Below are positions 8,799 to 20,462 of a DNA stretch of 22,902 bases, in pieces. How positions within the stretch are numbered: position 1 is the stretch's first letter; each line of letters begins with the position of its first letter. Source of the DNA: Priapulus caudatus. Taxonomy: Eukaryota > Priapulida > Priapulimorpha > Priapulimorphida > Priapulidae. The stretch spans positions 23,009 through 45,910 of the forward strand of contig NW_014577969.1 in NCBI RefSeq assembly GCF_000485595.1, written 5' to 3'. Below the pieces are notes generated by a model, which saw only the letters and a program-made list of their open reading frames with translations, made no database searches and was not told the DNA's origin. Both the position numbers and the translations under genes were made by a program.

Positions 8799-9731
8799 CA
8801 ATCAACAACACTTTTGCAGTGGGTAAGTCTAGGTGACCGCTGTTTAAAATAAATCAGCAGCAAATAAAAAAAAAAAACAAATAAAAAAAGTAACATATAG
8901 AAGTATGAGGTTGTACGGATTGGTACGTGAGTCGAAATAACATGATCTGAGAGCTGTCCGGTTCATCATCAGTCATGCTAGAATTACAGAATCATCAGAA
9001 GCCCTGTATTACGCGCCGTTTTCGGTTGTCACAGTCACATGGCTCACACATTTACCTTTTTGTTCGTATGGAAAATTGCGAAATTTCGAGTCAATCACGA
9101 TATTTATATATTTGATTACGCGATATAAGTCCCCTAGGAAATACGCGCTGTGTTGCACGTATATACTTTAATGGTAAAGATTCGCAAGCAATTTGCTGCA
9201 AGCAATGGTGTACCACGACTGGCTGCTAACAAGGTCGACAGAGGATATCAAATGATCACCGTGACGAGACTGTTCAGTGACAGCAGAGTGTTTTTCTGTT
9301 GAGTCAGCATCTAACCCGCTAACCAGTACGCGCATGAACCGACATATAACAACTGACATTCCTGAAAAATCGCATTCCTCATGGGAAGGTATTGCCAACA
9401 CACGCGTAATTTGTGTTATAATATAATATATGTGGAATGACTGCCGTGGAGGGTCCTCAGCGCGTATGAGAGGAGTGGTACGCGACACCTCAAAATAGAT
9501 GCCAGTGTAATATATTATGCCAGTGCACGTGTAAATGCGCAATACACTTTTGGGTATTATTTAGCTTCATTAATCACTTGAACAAGTGCCGCAGAGCGAC
9601 AACGCTCAACTGACGTGTACTGTAGCCGGGTATTCTTCTGATAAACTCACTGGCAACCGAATCAAGTGCGCCCTCCCGCCAGTAGGGGGTATACCGGTAG
9701 TACAGTAATAAAGATACAGCTGTGTAACGTT

Positions 9732-10464
9732 AACGTTAATGTTCGCTATATTAAAACGATCATTGCGAGAATTTTGCTCAGAAAAACTAAATATAGCTGA
9801 ATATAGTCTCACCTGACAGCGAAAATATCACTGATTACACCAACATTCAAAACACCAATATTTTATGCAGTTATAGCATAGAAAAATTGATTTGACCACA
9901 TCATACCAGCAATAAATTTTTTCGAGTCCGGACTTTCAAAAATCACAAATGGCGTCTCAAACAAGCAAACATAATTAAAACAAAGGGGCATCTATTTGTG
10001 AGTGATAAGTATATTCTGGCTGGCCGTACGCAACGAGGCGCAGCAGAGAGTGTGTGAGCGGGTGAGCACAAATCAAACAACTTTTGAAGACTAATATTTA
10101 TGAGGTTACAACTTACACTCCTATTTGTGTTAGTACTGTTACGCTACTAATTACTATGCACCTCTGTGTTTACATCTGACCAAAAATATCGCCGGTGCAA
10201 TTTTTGCATTACTGCACCATTGCTGACGGCTCGCGGTACCGCGAGAAAGTGCGAGACATGACAGCGAAAATCAACAAGAGAACGCAAAATTGTAATTGTA
10301 TACTGTGTTCATGATTTTGTGTTCTTTCATGAGCGTTCCTAGAACATATGTTTATTGTTGATTGTGAAACAAATTACGTTACCGAAGCACAACGTAGCAT
10401 CATGAGACGTGAGAATAAACACTAAAAAACGCTGAATAAAACCGAAAATTATCAGCTTTATCAC
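9732..10464. other. Segment present only in the first copy
   Basis: The two copies align up to GATACAGCTGTGTAAC (first copy near 9730, second near 20160) and again from TTATCATGGATATGCGT (first near 10468, second near 20190). Between these points the first copy has about 735 extra bases and the second has about 30. The segment is AT-rich, codes for nothing evident and has no terminal repeats that I can see. It is an insertion/deletion difference between copies. Confidence 0.7.
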
Positions 10465-10503
10465 GTTTATCATGGATATGCGTCGACGATGAGCGTAGTG
10501 GAT

Positions 10504-10542
10504 GGGTGGGGGGGAGGGGGAATGGTGGGTCGGGTGGAGGGG
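10504..10542 (+). other. G-rich tract, possible G-quadruplex
   Basis: At least five runs of three or more G fall within about 40 bases (GGGTGGGGGGGAGGGGG, then GGGTCGGGTGGAGGGG). The matching place in the second copy is an uninterrupted run of 18 G (20240-20257), so the true length is uncertain. Confidence 0.5.
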
Positions 10543-10718
10543 CCCCTAAATACAAAAGCATTTACAGTCCATTTGTTAACTGATCAACAAATCCTTGTCT
10601 AATTCCTCCAATCTCGAGGGTCAGAAGGTAATCAGACACTTACTCTTCGCTACGCAGGGAAATGTAAGTTTAGCACTGTCCTTTCAATAAAGGTGATAAA
10701 AACGGTGGTCAGCGATAN

Positions 10719-10742
10719 NNNNNNNNNNNNNNNNNNNNNNNN
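10719..10742. other. Assembly gap (24 Ns)
   Basis: There are 24 undetermined bases. The sequence to the left ends at GGTCAGCGATA, which matches GGTGCAGCGATG at about 20457-20468 in the second copy. The clean copy therefore breaks off exactly where the gap starts. Confidence 1.
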
Positions 10743-11730
10743 CCACGTCTGGAGACGATAGTTCTGGCCTCAACACACAACAAACTATTCCGTCAATATG
10801 ATGGTTGCTACGGCGCTCTCAGATCCAGCCCCCCGCCCTAGCTGCGATCCCCTGTGCTAGCTGCTGCTTGACGTACACTGATGTATGCTACGGGACCGGG
10901 GCGGATTCAGAACGTATTTGCCGTAATTGCGAAATACGGCTCTAGAGTTTCAAAGTGTCTCTTCGAAATTTTGCGCTAAAAAATACAGACAAACAATTTG
11001 ATGGAATTTGGCTAATTCTTATTGTGTTTTTCTTTTTCTTCTGATATTGACAGGACTTGAAGGTTACAAGGCTCCAAAAGGTGTGTAATTTATGGTAGAC
11101 AAACATCTCATGCTTGTGGATATCTGAAGAATAGAAGGCGGTTGATCATTCTGCACAAATCTGCTGGTATGTCTCAAAGACGAAAGCAAAATAAATCGCA
11201 GAAATTAGAACAATTTGTCATATGGTTTTTAGCTATTCGCGGTGCTTGAACTAATGTTTGCTGCGAGGTATAGGGTGCTAGTTTTGTGGCCGGCACGGGA
11301 CGCTTGGAAAGTTTTATGTAATTGTACATGGGGGAGGCCCCGGCAGAACCCCCGCCATCCGGTGCTTCCGCGCCTAACAGCGCACATCGACTTGGTGGGT
11401 GGTTGTTTCACCCCTTTATCTGGGGGATAGCTCTGCTCACTTAAGAAGTGCGGGATAGCGAGAACACTACCGTCGTCTAGCCGTGCAGACGGCCGGTTGA
11501 GTCCGCCCTCGTGCTAGATCACAGTAGTCAGGTAGTGCGTGGTGGTCGCATTTTAGCTTATGTGGCCAGTGTATCTGGTTGTGTACCCAGTGCAGTGGTT
11601 TTTTTGTCAGTTACCATGAAAAGTGTTTTATGACCGTTATCTGTGTCACGTTACATGGAGTTTTTACGTCTTAAAAATAGAAGATCAACATTCTGCTGGT
11701 TCTAGGCGTATACTTACTGCTAGTTATTAA
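10743..11730. other. Unplaced sequence right of gap, no gene recognised
   Basis: This stretch has no match to the 2300-3020 region that should precede the second copy if the block were duplicated with its flank, so exon 7 is absent. The longest open frames are about 62 codons. The first 95 bases resemble 12279-12370 (CCACGTCTGG...ATGGT...GATCCA words in the same order), suggesting pieces of one interspersed repeat. The rest is unrecognised; an unclassified transposon fragment is possible. Confidence 0.5.
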
Positions 11731-11861
11731 TAATTTTTAATAATTTCAATGATCAGTCTAACATGATAAGATAATGACTAATATTCTATTCAGTGTATTC
11801 AGAAGAAAAATGTTGTCAAGTATTTGCGGCTTAAATGCATTTTTCCAATTATCGAGTATCT

Positions 11862-12655
11862 ACTCTATAAATTGACTAATATTGTGTGTGTGTTTGTGTG
11901 TGTGTGGGTGTGCTGTGTGTGTAGTGTGTGGTGGTGGTGTGTGTTGTGGTGTTTGTTTGTTGTGTTGCGGCTTTTTGCGCCCTGGCTGTGTTGTTACATG
12001 CGACCAGTCGCGCTAACTGAGAGATATACTTGCAGAATCTACGCTGGGACGACATCGCTAGGGAGATGGTTTCTGGCTGAGAAAAAAAAAGAATTAAATA
12101 AAAGAGTTTTAGTATTAGAGTATGGGAAGCATCAAAGGCGTGTAAAAATTTCGAAAATATGCTCATAATTCGATAGCAATAGATGGCAGTGCGCATGCAA
12201 GCAGATCCACTCACGAGTACCGTGGGAATTGACAACTGCGTCTCTGGACTGCGCAGTCGAGAGACATATTCAAGCATCACCACGTCTGGGATGATTGGTT
12301 CTACGCTCAAAACAAAATCTATTGAGCCTCCATAGATGGTGACTAAGCGTTCTAACCAAGATCCACCCACGTGGCAGCCTACTGCAGATTCCGGTCCCGG
12401 TGACTCACACTCTGCTTTTGACGGTGCACCGTACTGCGAACATGGTTAGTCAAGCGATGGCCAGAAGACGTTGGGCCAGGGATTTCTGTTGTACCATTAG
12501 CAGGATGGTTGTATGGTTTTATTTAAGTATTACCGATTTGAAATATGTATAACGGTTTTATTGTCGTGTCCAATTTCTTACACTCGAATGTCTTTATATC
12601 TTATAGCACTCTTGCTGTGTCTATGAGCGTTAACCGGGTAATGACTTTCTGCTAG
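11862..12655. other. Segment present only in the second copy
   Basis: This is an insertion of about 790 bases relative to the first copy, at the CGAGTA|TAAAGGTATAAAG junction (near 3140). It holds a (GT)n tract at 11880-11965, a sequence near 12279-12370 similar to 10743-10840, and no frame I recognise (the 164-codon minus frame is mostly low complexity at its end). It is possibly a transposon insertion in one haplotype. Confidence 0.6.
11880..11965. repeat. (GT)n-rich microsatellite
   Basis: This is an impure TG-rich tract with GGTGG and TTTGT interruptions, inside the segment unique to the second copy. Confidence 0.85.
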
Positions 12656-12961
12656 TAAAGGTATAAAGACGAATGAATGCACTAGCACGTATAACATTAC
12701 GGCCTGAAATATCCATTAATCCATCAGCATTTCTCATCTACATGTCAAGCATTAGAATTAAATATTTTTTTACAACACAAAGCATCACTGGTCATTTCTC
12801 TAATCGTAACATACAAAGGCACATCGCATTCTTCCGGTCACAACTGGTCAACATTCCCCAAAAGAGAGAAACGCCCACATTTTACATACATACCGACGTA
12901 GATAGAAACCTATACTATGTTTGCCTACGCGTACGTGAAGCACACACGGTCACATTACTGA

Positions 12962-13162
12962 CTCTGGTGCGAGGCCGTCAAATTTATGCGATGTAACTAC
13001 AGGCTTGTGCTGACAGGCTCTGCGCTGTAGTGGGCGCAATCCGGCAGATTGTTGGTGAATGTATAAACTTGAAGTCCATTCGTTGGACCCTAAGGATGAC
13101 GCAGTCACCGCCATCTCAGCAGTTTGTACCTACCCGTACTTGCCGGGCTTGGTTTGAAGCGT
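12962..13162 (-). pseudogene. Noisy second copy of dynein exon 6
   Basis: This is a copy of 3432-3592, stretched from 161 to about 201 bp. Recognisable plus-strand blocks are TGGTGCGAGG near the donor, AACTTGAAGTC in the middle and GTTTGAAGCGTCTATC at the acceptor. No frame reads through. It is the last exon of the second copy: the sequence that should hold exon 7 to its left (10743-11730) has no similarity to 2304-2529. Confidence 0.8.
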
Positions 13163-13557
13163 CTATCCGGCGCAAGACCAAAGACTTTCGGCATAGAGAG
13201 CGCAACTTTCAGCCGCAGACACCAGGCAACTGCCGCGCGCACCACCACACCCCACACGCGCCGAGCACCAACACTCTCCCATATATGACGCACTCGCCGC
13301 CCCCTACCCTCCACGCAAAACACGGCACACACACCCCACACGCCCATCGTACCGACAACGTCATGACCGCGCGACGTCCGATTCATAGTATACCTCGCAC
13401 GGACTCACACGCACGGATGGTATAGCGCAAACCGTGTGATGGTGATTGCTTGAATACAGACCTATGGCAGAACCTCGTTTTTTTATCGCCTAATGCGAAC
13501 AAGTAGTGAGGCGACGATTGCGGAAGACCGCGCCGCGAGAATCTGGTGGCACAAAAC

Positions 13558-13739
13558 CTCGTCGCGGCAAGATTACAGCACCGGAGGTTCTAAGAAGGCA
13601 AGTCGACGGTCACTCGCAACTGTGGGTGTCAGGCGATGCAGGGCTTTGCCAAGAGTCTTATTCGGCTATTCTCGAGACTGATCGGCAAGAAATCTTGTCA
13701 AAAGCATTGTAGTCACAGTTCCGATTCCAGCATCTTCTC
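13558..13739 (-). pseudogene. Noisy second copy of dynein exon 5
   Basis: This is a copy of 3934-4083, stretched from 150 to about 182 bp. The tctcctgcgag acceptor side (plus-strand view, 13736-13746) and the CTCGAGACT and GCAGGGCTTTGCCAAG blocks match the clean copy. Multiple inserted bases between them destroy the frame. An excess of insertions of this size within 150 bases is unlike normal exon decay. It is like uncorrected single-molecule reads. Confidence 0.8.
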
Positions 13740-15724
13740 CTGCGAGCCAACACAAACCCACGGACAGATCCCACCCACGCATCTGCTAAAGGACGCAATA
13801 CGCGGCACATATCTCTCGCAACGATGTGAATACGCCGAAAACTTGGAGGACAGAGCACTCACTCTCGCACAAGCCTGAGCGGATAGATGCGCAGGGTCCA
13901 TCATTTTCACGAGGAATGAGACATCAATTTCTAGTCATTTCTTAGTACTCTGACAATAAGGTGAAACATATTGCATGCACTATAATTAGTCGCAGCATTC
14001 GGTCAGCGTGTAGCGAGAGTGGCCCGCAAGTTGCGGCAACCTATTTCACTTATGAGATGCATAACTATTCAACATATTGTAGTCGATCACATATCGCAAC
14101 ATCTCGCATGCAATATAGTGCTTGAGCAACAGTTATAGCAAGCCACGTAAGTAAGCAATATTTCACATATGCAATTACTAATTTGAACACAGTTGCAAGT
14201 TAATATACTTTGATTTCGGCAAATACGTAGTTTTTGCTGCCTAATACTGCTCGCAGACAATTCGCACTAAAGACATAATCTATCCAAATTTTCGCATGCA
14301 ATACATTACCTACGCGCATACCACTCTCTACATGTTATTATAAAGTTCAATATTTTAACATGAGGCATATATACACATCTTTATCCATGCCGGCATAGAT
14401 GCACAACATATCATCCACCCAATGGCAATCTAGTTTGTTAATCATCACCGATTGAGTGCAACCTACACAATCTCGAACCACCATTTTACATGCATATATT
14501 ATACTGGCAACATTGGCGCAGGTGACATATACGTGTAACATTTCCATAAAGTGGCTGCAGCAAGTCTCCACTGAGCGTGGTGCGGATGCAAAAAAGTCCC
14601 GTCGATCTCGGTCGTGTGGCAAATAACACACATGTTTTGATCATATTTTCTTGCACGTGTGGACGTTTGATCCGTGTGCGGGGTGTGTGAACATTATGCA
14701 CTGCGATAAGAGTGGCAATACTACACAATCTGGCTCATCTTCCCTCGATATACACTACGCAAGCATTTCTCCTCCACGTGTCCCATTAACGCGCATACAT
14801 TCAGCAGATACTAAATGCTAACCTACGGATTAACCGTAATGCATCAAAAACTTCTTTCCCTACCCGCAATGTCACGACGCAATCATTTTAAATTCTGGAC
14901 AACTCAATACGCAACAAATCTCATGCGATATAACGTCGACTCTGTGCGCTGCTGCCCCGCTTTTAATTAGTTCAACACGTTTTATCGTTCGTTCATTCCA
15001 TCCCGCAGTCAATGTTCAGCCACTTCTCGCCCGAACTGATTCGTATGCTAATAATTCCCCGGTTTGGCTATTAGCTCTCTTAGAACCTTGCGCAAACGGC
15101 AGTAGCTTGCACATAAGTATTAAATTATGCACCTATATACGGTAATTATACAAGCTAGCAGATAAAGCTTTACAGAGAAGGTATGTACTGAGCATTGCAG
15201 AGGCACATGTCCGACTTTGCAGAGGAGATAGATGAAAACGATTACATGGTACATGCAGATAAACCCTTACAGGATGGACGATAAAGTCTTACAGAAGAGA
15301 CAGATAAACTTTACAGAGAAGACAGGTAAATGCTTTGGCAGAAGAGATCGATAGATAAAGCGTTACAGGGTAGACAGATAACCTTTTACAGAAGGGAACA
15401 AATCAAGCTTTACAGGCGCGACAAGTAGAGCTTTACTGGTAGAAAAAAGACTTTAGCAGGCAGAGACTATACGAGGCTTTACGTGGAGACAGATCAACTT
15501 TACAGACGTGACAGATTAAGAGCTTCACAGAAGGAACAAATCAAGTCTTACAGAAGAGACAGATAAGAAGGTTCACAGCGGCAGTCATACTCCCATTTTT
15601 CTCAAGCGAGGTGCTATAACTCTAGAACAGCGATACACAGGTATATTCTCGTTTATATCATAGTGCCGGACAGCTTGCGGCGGACGAGTTACACTAGCCT
15701 CGCATCCGCTATCATCAAACTCAC

Positions 15725-15988
15725 GAGACACTTGATCCCTTGTTGGCCTGCCCTGCGGATGCGATGAAAGCGGCCAGCGCTGCGAGTACTGCATGACGAC
15801 GCGTTCTCGACGGAGAGGCTGTCTCGCGGCAGGCCGGCGATGCTGCCACGGATCGCGCACGCCACGGGTCGGCCGAGCGTGTCGACTGAGCCGTCGGCGC
15901 GCTCCGTGTTGGCGTACATTCGCATGTAGGCCTGCTTCAACCTTTAGCGCCCACTTGTCGGACAGCCAGCTGTGGCCTGTACCTCGCC
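15725..15988 (-). pseudogene. Noisy second copy of dynein exon 4
   Basis: This is a copy of 5772-6017, stretched from 246 to about 264 bp. Blocks such as GGCCAGCGCTGCGAGTACTG on the plus strand are identical to the clean copy, while others carry one-base insertions (for example around 15840-15905). Both splice dinucleotides survive. The frame is broken many times, so only pieces of the AAA5 protein (SLSVENA, QRWP) can be read, in different frames. It is flanked by equally noisy copies of the same introns. Confidence 0.85.
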
Positions 15989-18799
15989 CTGTGGTGAGGT
16001 GCGGGTGGGGGAGAGCGGTTAATGGCGAGCAATATCGAGTTATGTTATTTTTTTCTGTCTAGCCGCACGCTCTGTTCTTCTCTTTTTCTCTCTTCTCTCT
16101 CTCTCTCTCCTCCTTCGCTCCCTCATTTCTTTTCTTCCACCTCTCTCTCTTTTGATTTGCTTTTGGACCCCATGTTGAACTGGACAAGCCCCTTACCATT
16201 ATCCAGGCCTCAACCATGCCCGCCGACGCACGGACTGCCCTATCCGTCGAAGCACACAAATACATGTCAGTAGAAATGAAAAAAAATGGACAATGGGGAG
16301 CAACTGTGTCCTGTCTTACATTTGCCTGAAAATCATATACCTTAGTGAGTAGATCTTTCCAGACTCTGCCATAGAAGAATCCAATGGGCTACAGATTGCT
16401 ACGCAGAAATACAGTGCATGTTGGTATTAGGCCCCGGTTTCAAATAATTTTGCTCAATAAGAAGCGGCTGTGTACTGGAAAGCTTAAACCCCTTGAAGAG
16501 TTCGCGCGACTCACTATTGGCGACGATTGCTCATGGTGGAATAAACATGATTCACCAATGTGGTGCTGCACCACATCTCTCTCACGTAAACTGCTAAATA
16601 AATCGCGGGGTTGATCGCTGCCACGTCGCCGTCGCCTATAGACTGTCAGGGTAAAGTCCGAATGCAGAGACGAAGTCTGTAAACTGATATTTAAAATGTG
16701 GCGAGCGGGGCAGGAAGATTTCCGAGCATCCAGTAGCAAGACCCGAACGCGATAGTTGAGCATACGGTCGGACTCACTTGTTGGCGAGGCAACTGTATCT
16801 GGTCCAGATAATTAAACGTCAAGTGTCTGACGCTAAGAACGTCGTGCAATGGACGACCATCGCTGAACGTAGGCACGAGAGTTTAGTGGTCAGAAGACAG
16901 ATTGCAACGTGCTATTAGACTTGCCTTCGATGTCACGATGCAGCCGAGCTGCTATGAGAACGTCCATCATACTCGTGTGATTAATGTCAACGTAGTTATC
17001 TTTGCTGGAGCGAGTGACCTCATAAGTTATATAATCATTGTGAAACTGTATCCTCACACCATAGCATCTCAAGTATTGTCGCACGCGCTATCTATATCGA
17101 GGACATGGCGCATATTATAAACTTGATGTGCTATGGATATATGTACCGGTGGCGTGTCGTATGCGAGAGCGTTGCTAGTGTCTGAACTGCTTTCATCAGC
17201 ATACAGCACACACCCGCTTGCTAAGACGCACGCTTACCATCATGGCCTCCACTCTCCATAAAACATCCCGCCTTTGTGAATCACAGATGGCAATTTTACC
17301 GCCATTTCTCTCTATTCCTAATAGTCGTAAGCAATTAAGGATATGTCTGCACACGCGCATGAAATTAGTAACATAAGCTGTTGATTCAGCGATTCATGCA
17401 TTGAGCCTCTCCCTCGCGCGGTCTAGACTCTAGGCTACACACGTACGTGTAAAACTGAATGTCTAAACGTACGATCTTATCCGAAGACCGACGGTATTAA
17501 ATAGTTTGTGCGCGCACCATAATTCACACCATTATAGCATTAGCGCCACGAAATTTAACCGTCCATATTCATCGATAAATCCCTTCTGCGTGCAGGCGGG
17601 GAGTGGAATGAGTGCATCGGCTTCCCTTGTGTCACTGGTGAAACGAGGCGTGATTGCACGTTATTGAGTTAACGCGCATTCTTTGACGTAACCCGAATAC
17701 ATACGTTCACAAGTTATCTACGTACTATGACGTTAGTGAGCGATTGCAATAGCAGAGCGGCGCTCTCTTGTCTCACCCATCACCGTTGAGGGAGAGCGGT
17801 AACCTTGAGTAGAAATTCGTCTGTAGCAAATTGGAGTGTCTTGGACTGCCAGATTGTGGAGCGCCTTTACGCTTGACTGCAGTACGCTGTTGCATTCTCT
17901 CACGCCACAGAAGGTTTGATATCCAGCAGGATGAATATATCCGCTGGCCTATCCTGTCAGCCAGGCTGACAAGAACGCGCGAGTGAGGGACTATGACACG
18001 ATCTGCTCACGTCGTACCGTCCGTCAAAAGATTTTGTAAACACTTTAAATTATTAAAAAATTATATTTTATAGATAAGCTATATCGCACACTTCACTTTT
18101 CTAACACTCAGCACGGACATAAATAGGTTGTTTTTTCGTATAGTTTTTGGCGTTCTCTTATTCTCGACGCATTCATAGGAACGTGGTTGATCACCGTATA
18201 GTTATCAGATAAGCCCATCAGATTACTTCACTCTCAGTAACGCGCTAATCGCACAAATTCTCCGCAGGTCAAATTTTCAATAACTAATGGATTACCTTAA
18301 AACATACAACTTAAGTAAGTTTAAATAAAATATAGGCTAATCCAAATTATAGACCGTAACGCGTCATTATCGTTGGAGCAGTCGCGCTCTAATTTCGCCA
18401 GAGGAATGGGTGCTATAATGCTACAGATCTCATTACGTGCATTTCTGGTCTACCCGTTTAAGGATTAATACTTCCACCGGGCCACGCTTTATCTTCACGC
18501 ATCGCACGCTATCGCAACGGCTACCGCACGCACGCCTGCACCGCACGCACACTACCCAACACACACACATATCTATCAATCACACAGCCATCCTATGGCT
18601 TTCTAATAGGCTTGACAACAATTGCATATTCACGTACTTTGACAACGAAGCCTTGATAAACGCATTCATGCCGAATATATTATAGTCTGTACTCCAATAT
18701 ATGGTATGCAGTTATATTATAAGAAATGCATGAGAATAACTAAGGTAAAGTCACACAAGAAAAAAATCCATCGATCATGATTACTGCTGTCACACGCAC

Positions 18800-18934
18800 C
18801 GTGACGGACCAGGTAGGCCTATGGAGCCGGCAGATAGGCGAGATGTCTCGCCACTAATGTTGGTGATAAGGAAGTCCGAGCTCTTTGATCAGTGACCGCC
18901 CACCTGTCTTTCTTCATCGGCCAGTTCCGATCAG
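18800..18934 (-). pseudogene. Noisy second copy of dynein exon 3
   Basis: The sequence is recognisably the same as 8438-8569, with the cgtag acceptor and gtgcgt donor preserved, but it is 135 bp instead of 132 and has several compensating one-base insertions and deletions. Only short fragments such as CTGATCGGA at the start and the GCCGGCTCCATAG core keep frame. Neither this copy nor its flanks favour changes that spare codons. I therefore judge it a low-quality sequence copy of the same exon, not a decaying gene. If it were real DNA it would be a pseudo-exon. Confidence 0.85.
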
Positions 18935-20462
18935 CTACGAGCGCAGCGCAACCGACGCAGGCACCACAACACAAACACAAGAGTCACCGATAGTTGAAAA
19001 TGGGCGCGAAATTTGACGTTTATTAATTTGTAATAGCAACAATGTGTTATTAAGTTTAGTGAATGTTTAGTAATACTTACATCAGGAATGAATAACCAAG
19101 AGTAGAATAATAGAGGATAATGTATATAAGTGAGGAACTCTATATTCACTCATGTTGAATATCAATCAACAACCCTTTTTGCAGTGGGTAAGTCGTATGT
19201 GAACCGCTGTTTAAAATAATCAGCCGCAAAATGAAAAAAAATAATGAAAAAAGTACCATATAGCAGTATGAGGTTGCACGGATTGTCACGTGAGTCGAAA
19301 TAACATGATCTGAAGCGTCCCGTTCATCATCATCATTGCTATGATATTACACGATCATTCTAGTACGCCTTGTATTAGCGCGCGTTTTCGGTCTGTCCAC
19401 AGTCCATGGGCTCCACACATATCTCCTTTTGTTCTATATGAGAAACCTGCGAAATTTTCGAAGTCAACTCACCGGTTTTATAATTATTTGATTACGTCGA
19501 TACTCAAGTCCCCTAGGTTAAATACGTGGCCTGTGTTGCACTTTTATTATACTTTTAAGTCGGTAAAGGATTCCGCCAGCAATTGTTCCACGATCGCTCG
19601 CTAACAGTCGACTCGGAATATCTAAATGACTTACCCGTGTACGAGACTGTTCAGGTGACCGTCAGAGTGTTTCTCTCTGTTGAGATCAGCATCTAATCCC
19701 GCTAACCATCTTGCAGTACGCGCTAAACTCGACCACATATAAACACGCACATGGTCCTGAAGAAACTCGCATCCTCCTTTACAAGTGGGAACGGTATCTG
19801 CCAACCCACGCGTAGATTTCTGTGTAATACATATCACATATAGTTGGAATGGCTGCCGTGGAGGATCTCAGGGCGTAGAGAGTGAGATGGTACCGCGTAC
19901 ACCTCAAAATAGATGCCAGTGTATTATATTATTATCAGTGGCACGTGTAAATCGGCAATACACTTTTGTATTATTTAGCCTTCATTAATCACTGAAATCA
20001 AGGCCGCAGAGCGAACAATACGCTCAAACTGACGTGTACTGTAGCCGTGTATTCTCCTGATAAACTCGATCAGTTGCCTGTGGGCAACCGAATGCAGTGC
20101 GGCCCTCCCGCAGTAGGGGGTATCCCGGTATGTACATGTAATAAGATACAGCTGTGTAACTTTTAATGACTTCCGGCTATACTTACGGTTATCATGGATA
20201 TGCGTGAGGGCGAGAAGCGTAGATGGTGGTCGGTGTGTCGGGGGGGGGGGGGGGGGGACAGGTGGTGTGGGAGGAGCTCTAATAGCAAAAGCAGTTTACA
20301 GTCTTCGTGTTCTACACAAGTCAACAAATCCCCTTGTTTAACCCTCCTCTTTGAAGGGTCAAGACGTAATCGAGCACGAGGGCCAACTCTCGCACCTCGT
20401 CAGGCGAAATGTAGATTCACGGCTCCCTATTCAAATAAAGTGATAAATAATGTTAGGTGCAG
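18935..20462 (-). other. Intron between exons 2 and 3, second-copy part
   Basis: This is the noisy counterpart of 8570-10718. Its error rate is milder than further left: about 1229 bp here match 1161 bp in the first copy. No gene is visible. It ends where the first copy meets the N gap. Confidence 0.75.

Larger units (their letters stand above)
8570..10718 (-). other. Intron sequence upstream of exon 3, left contig side
   Basis: This is single-copy-looking intron sequence from exon 3 to the N gap. It has no supportable gene; the longest open frames are about 124 codons and match nothing I recognise. About 735 bases (roughly 9732-10464) have no counterpart in the second copy. A G-rich tract is at 10504-10542. 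Confidence 0.75.
11730..20462. repeat. Second, error-rich copy of 3020-10718
   Basis: It lies in direct orientation and is collinear over more than 7 kb. It includes copies of exons 6, 5, 4 and 3, the 26-bp and 23-bp minisatellites, the CT tract and the hairpin. From the outer edges of exon 6 to exon 3, the first copy spans 5138 bp and the second 5973 bp, about 16 percent longer, because of scattered small insertions. Two large differences stand out: about 790 extra bases at 11862-12655 and about 735 missing bases near 20165. The best explanation is unpolished long-read fill or an unmerged haplotype. Confidence 0.88.

Noticed and set aside
11229-11430. Overlapping 60-codon frames on both strands as a possible gene
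   Set aside because: They are short, overlap on opposite strands, are in suspect sequence, and contain no recognisable domain.
11876-12370. 164-codon minus-strand frame as a transposase or other protein
   Set aside because: Its C-terminal part is Thr/His low-complexity from the GT repeat, the N-terminal part matches no family I can name, and it lies in error-prone sequence.
13030-13425. 131-codon plus-strand frame rich in His, Pro and Thr
   Set aside because: It runs over the noisy copy of dynein exon 6 and the diverged CA repeat.
12962-18934. A real partial tandem gene duplication with a second dynein pseudogene
   Set aside because: The damage is insertion-dominated, equal in exons and introns, graded along the copy, and ends at an N gap; an assembly artefact explains all of this better. 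It is not fully excluded.
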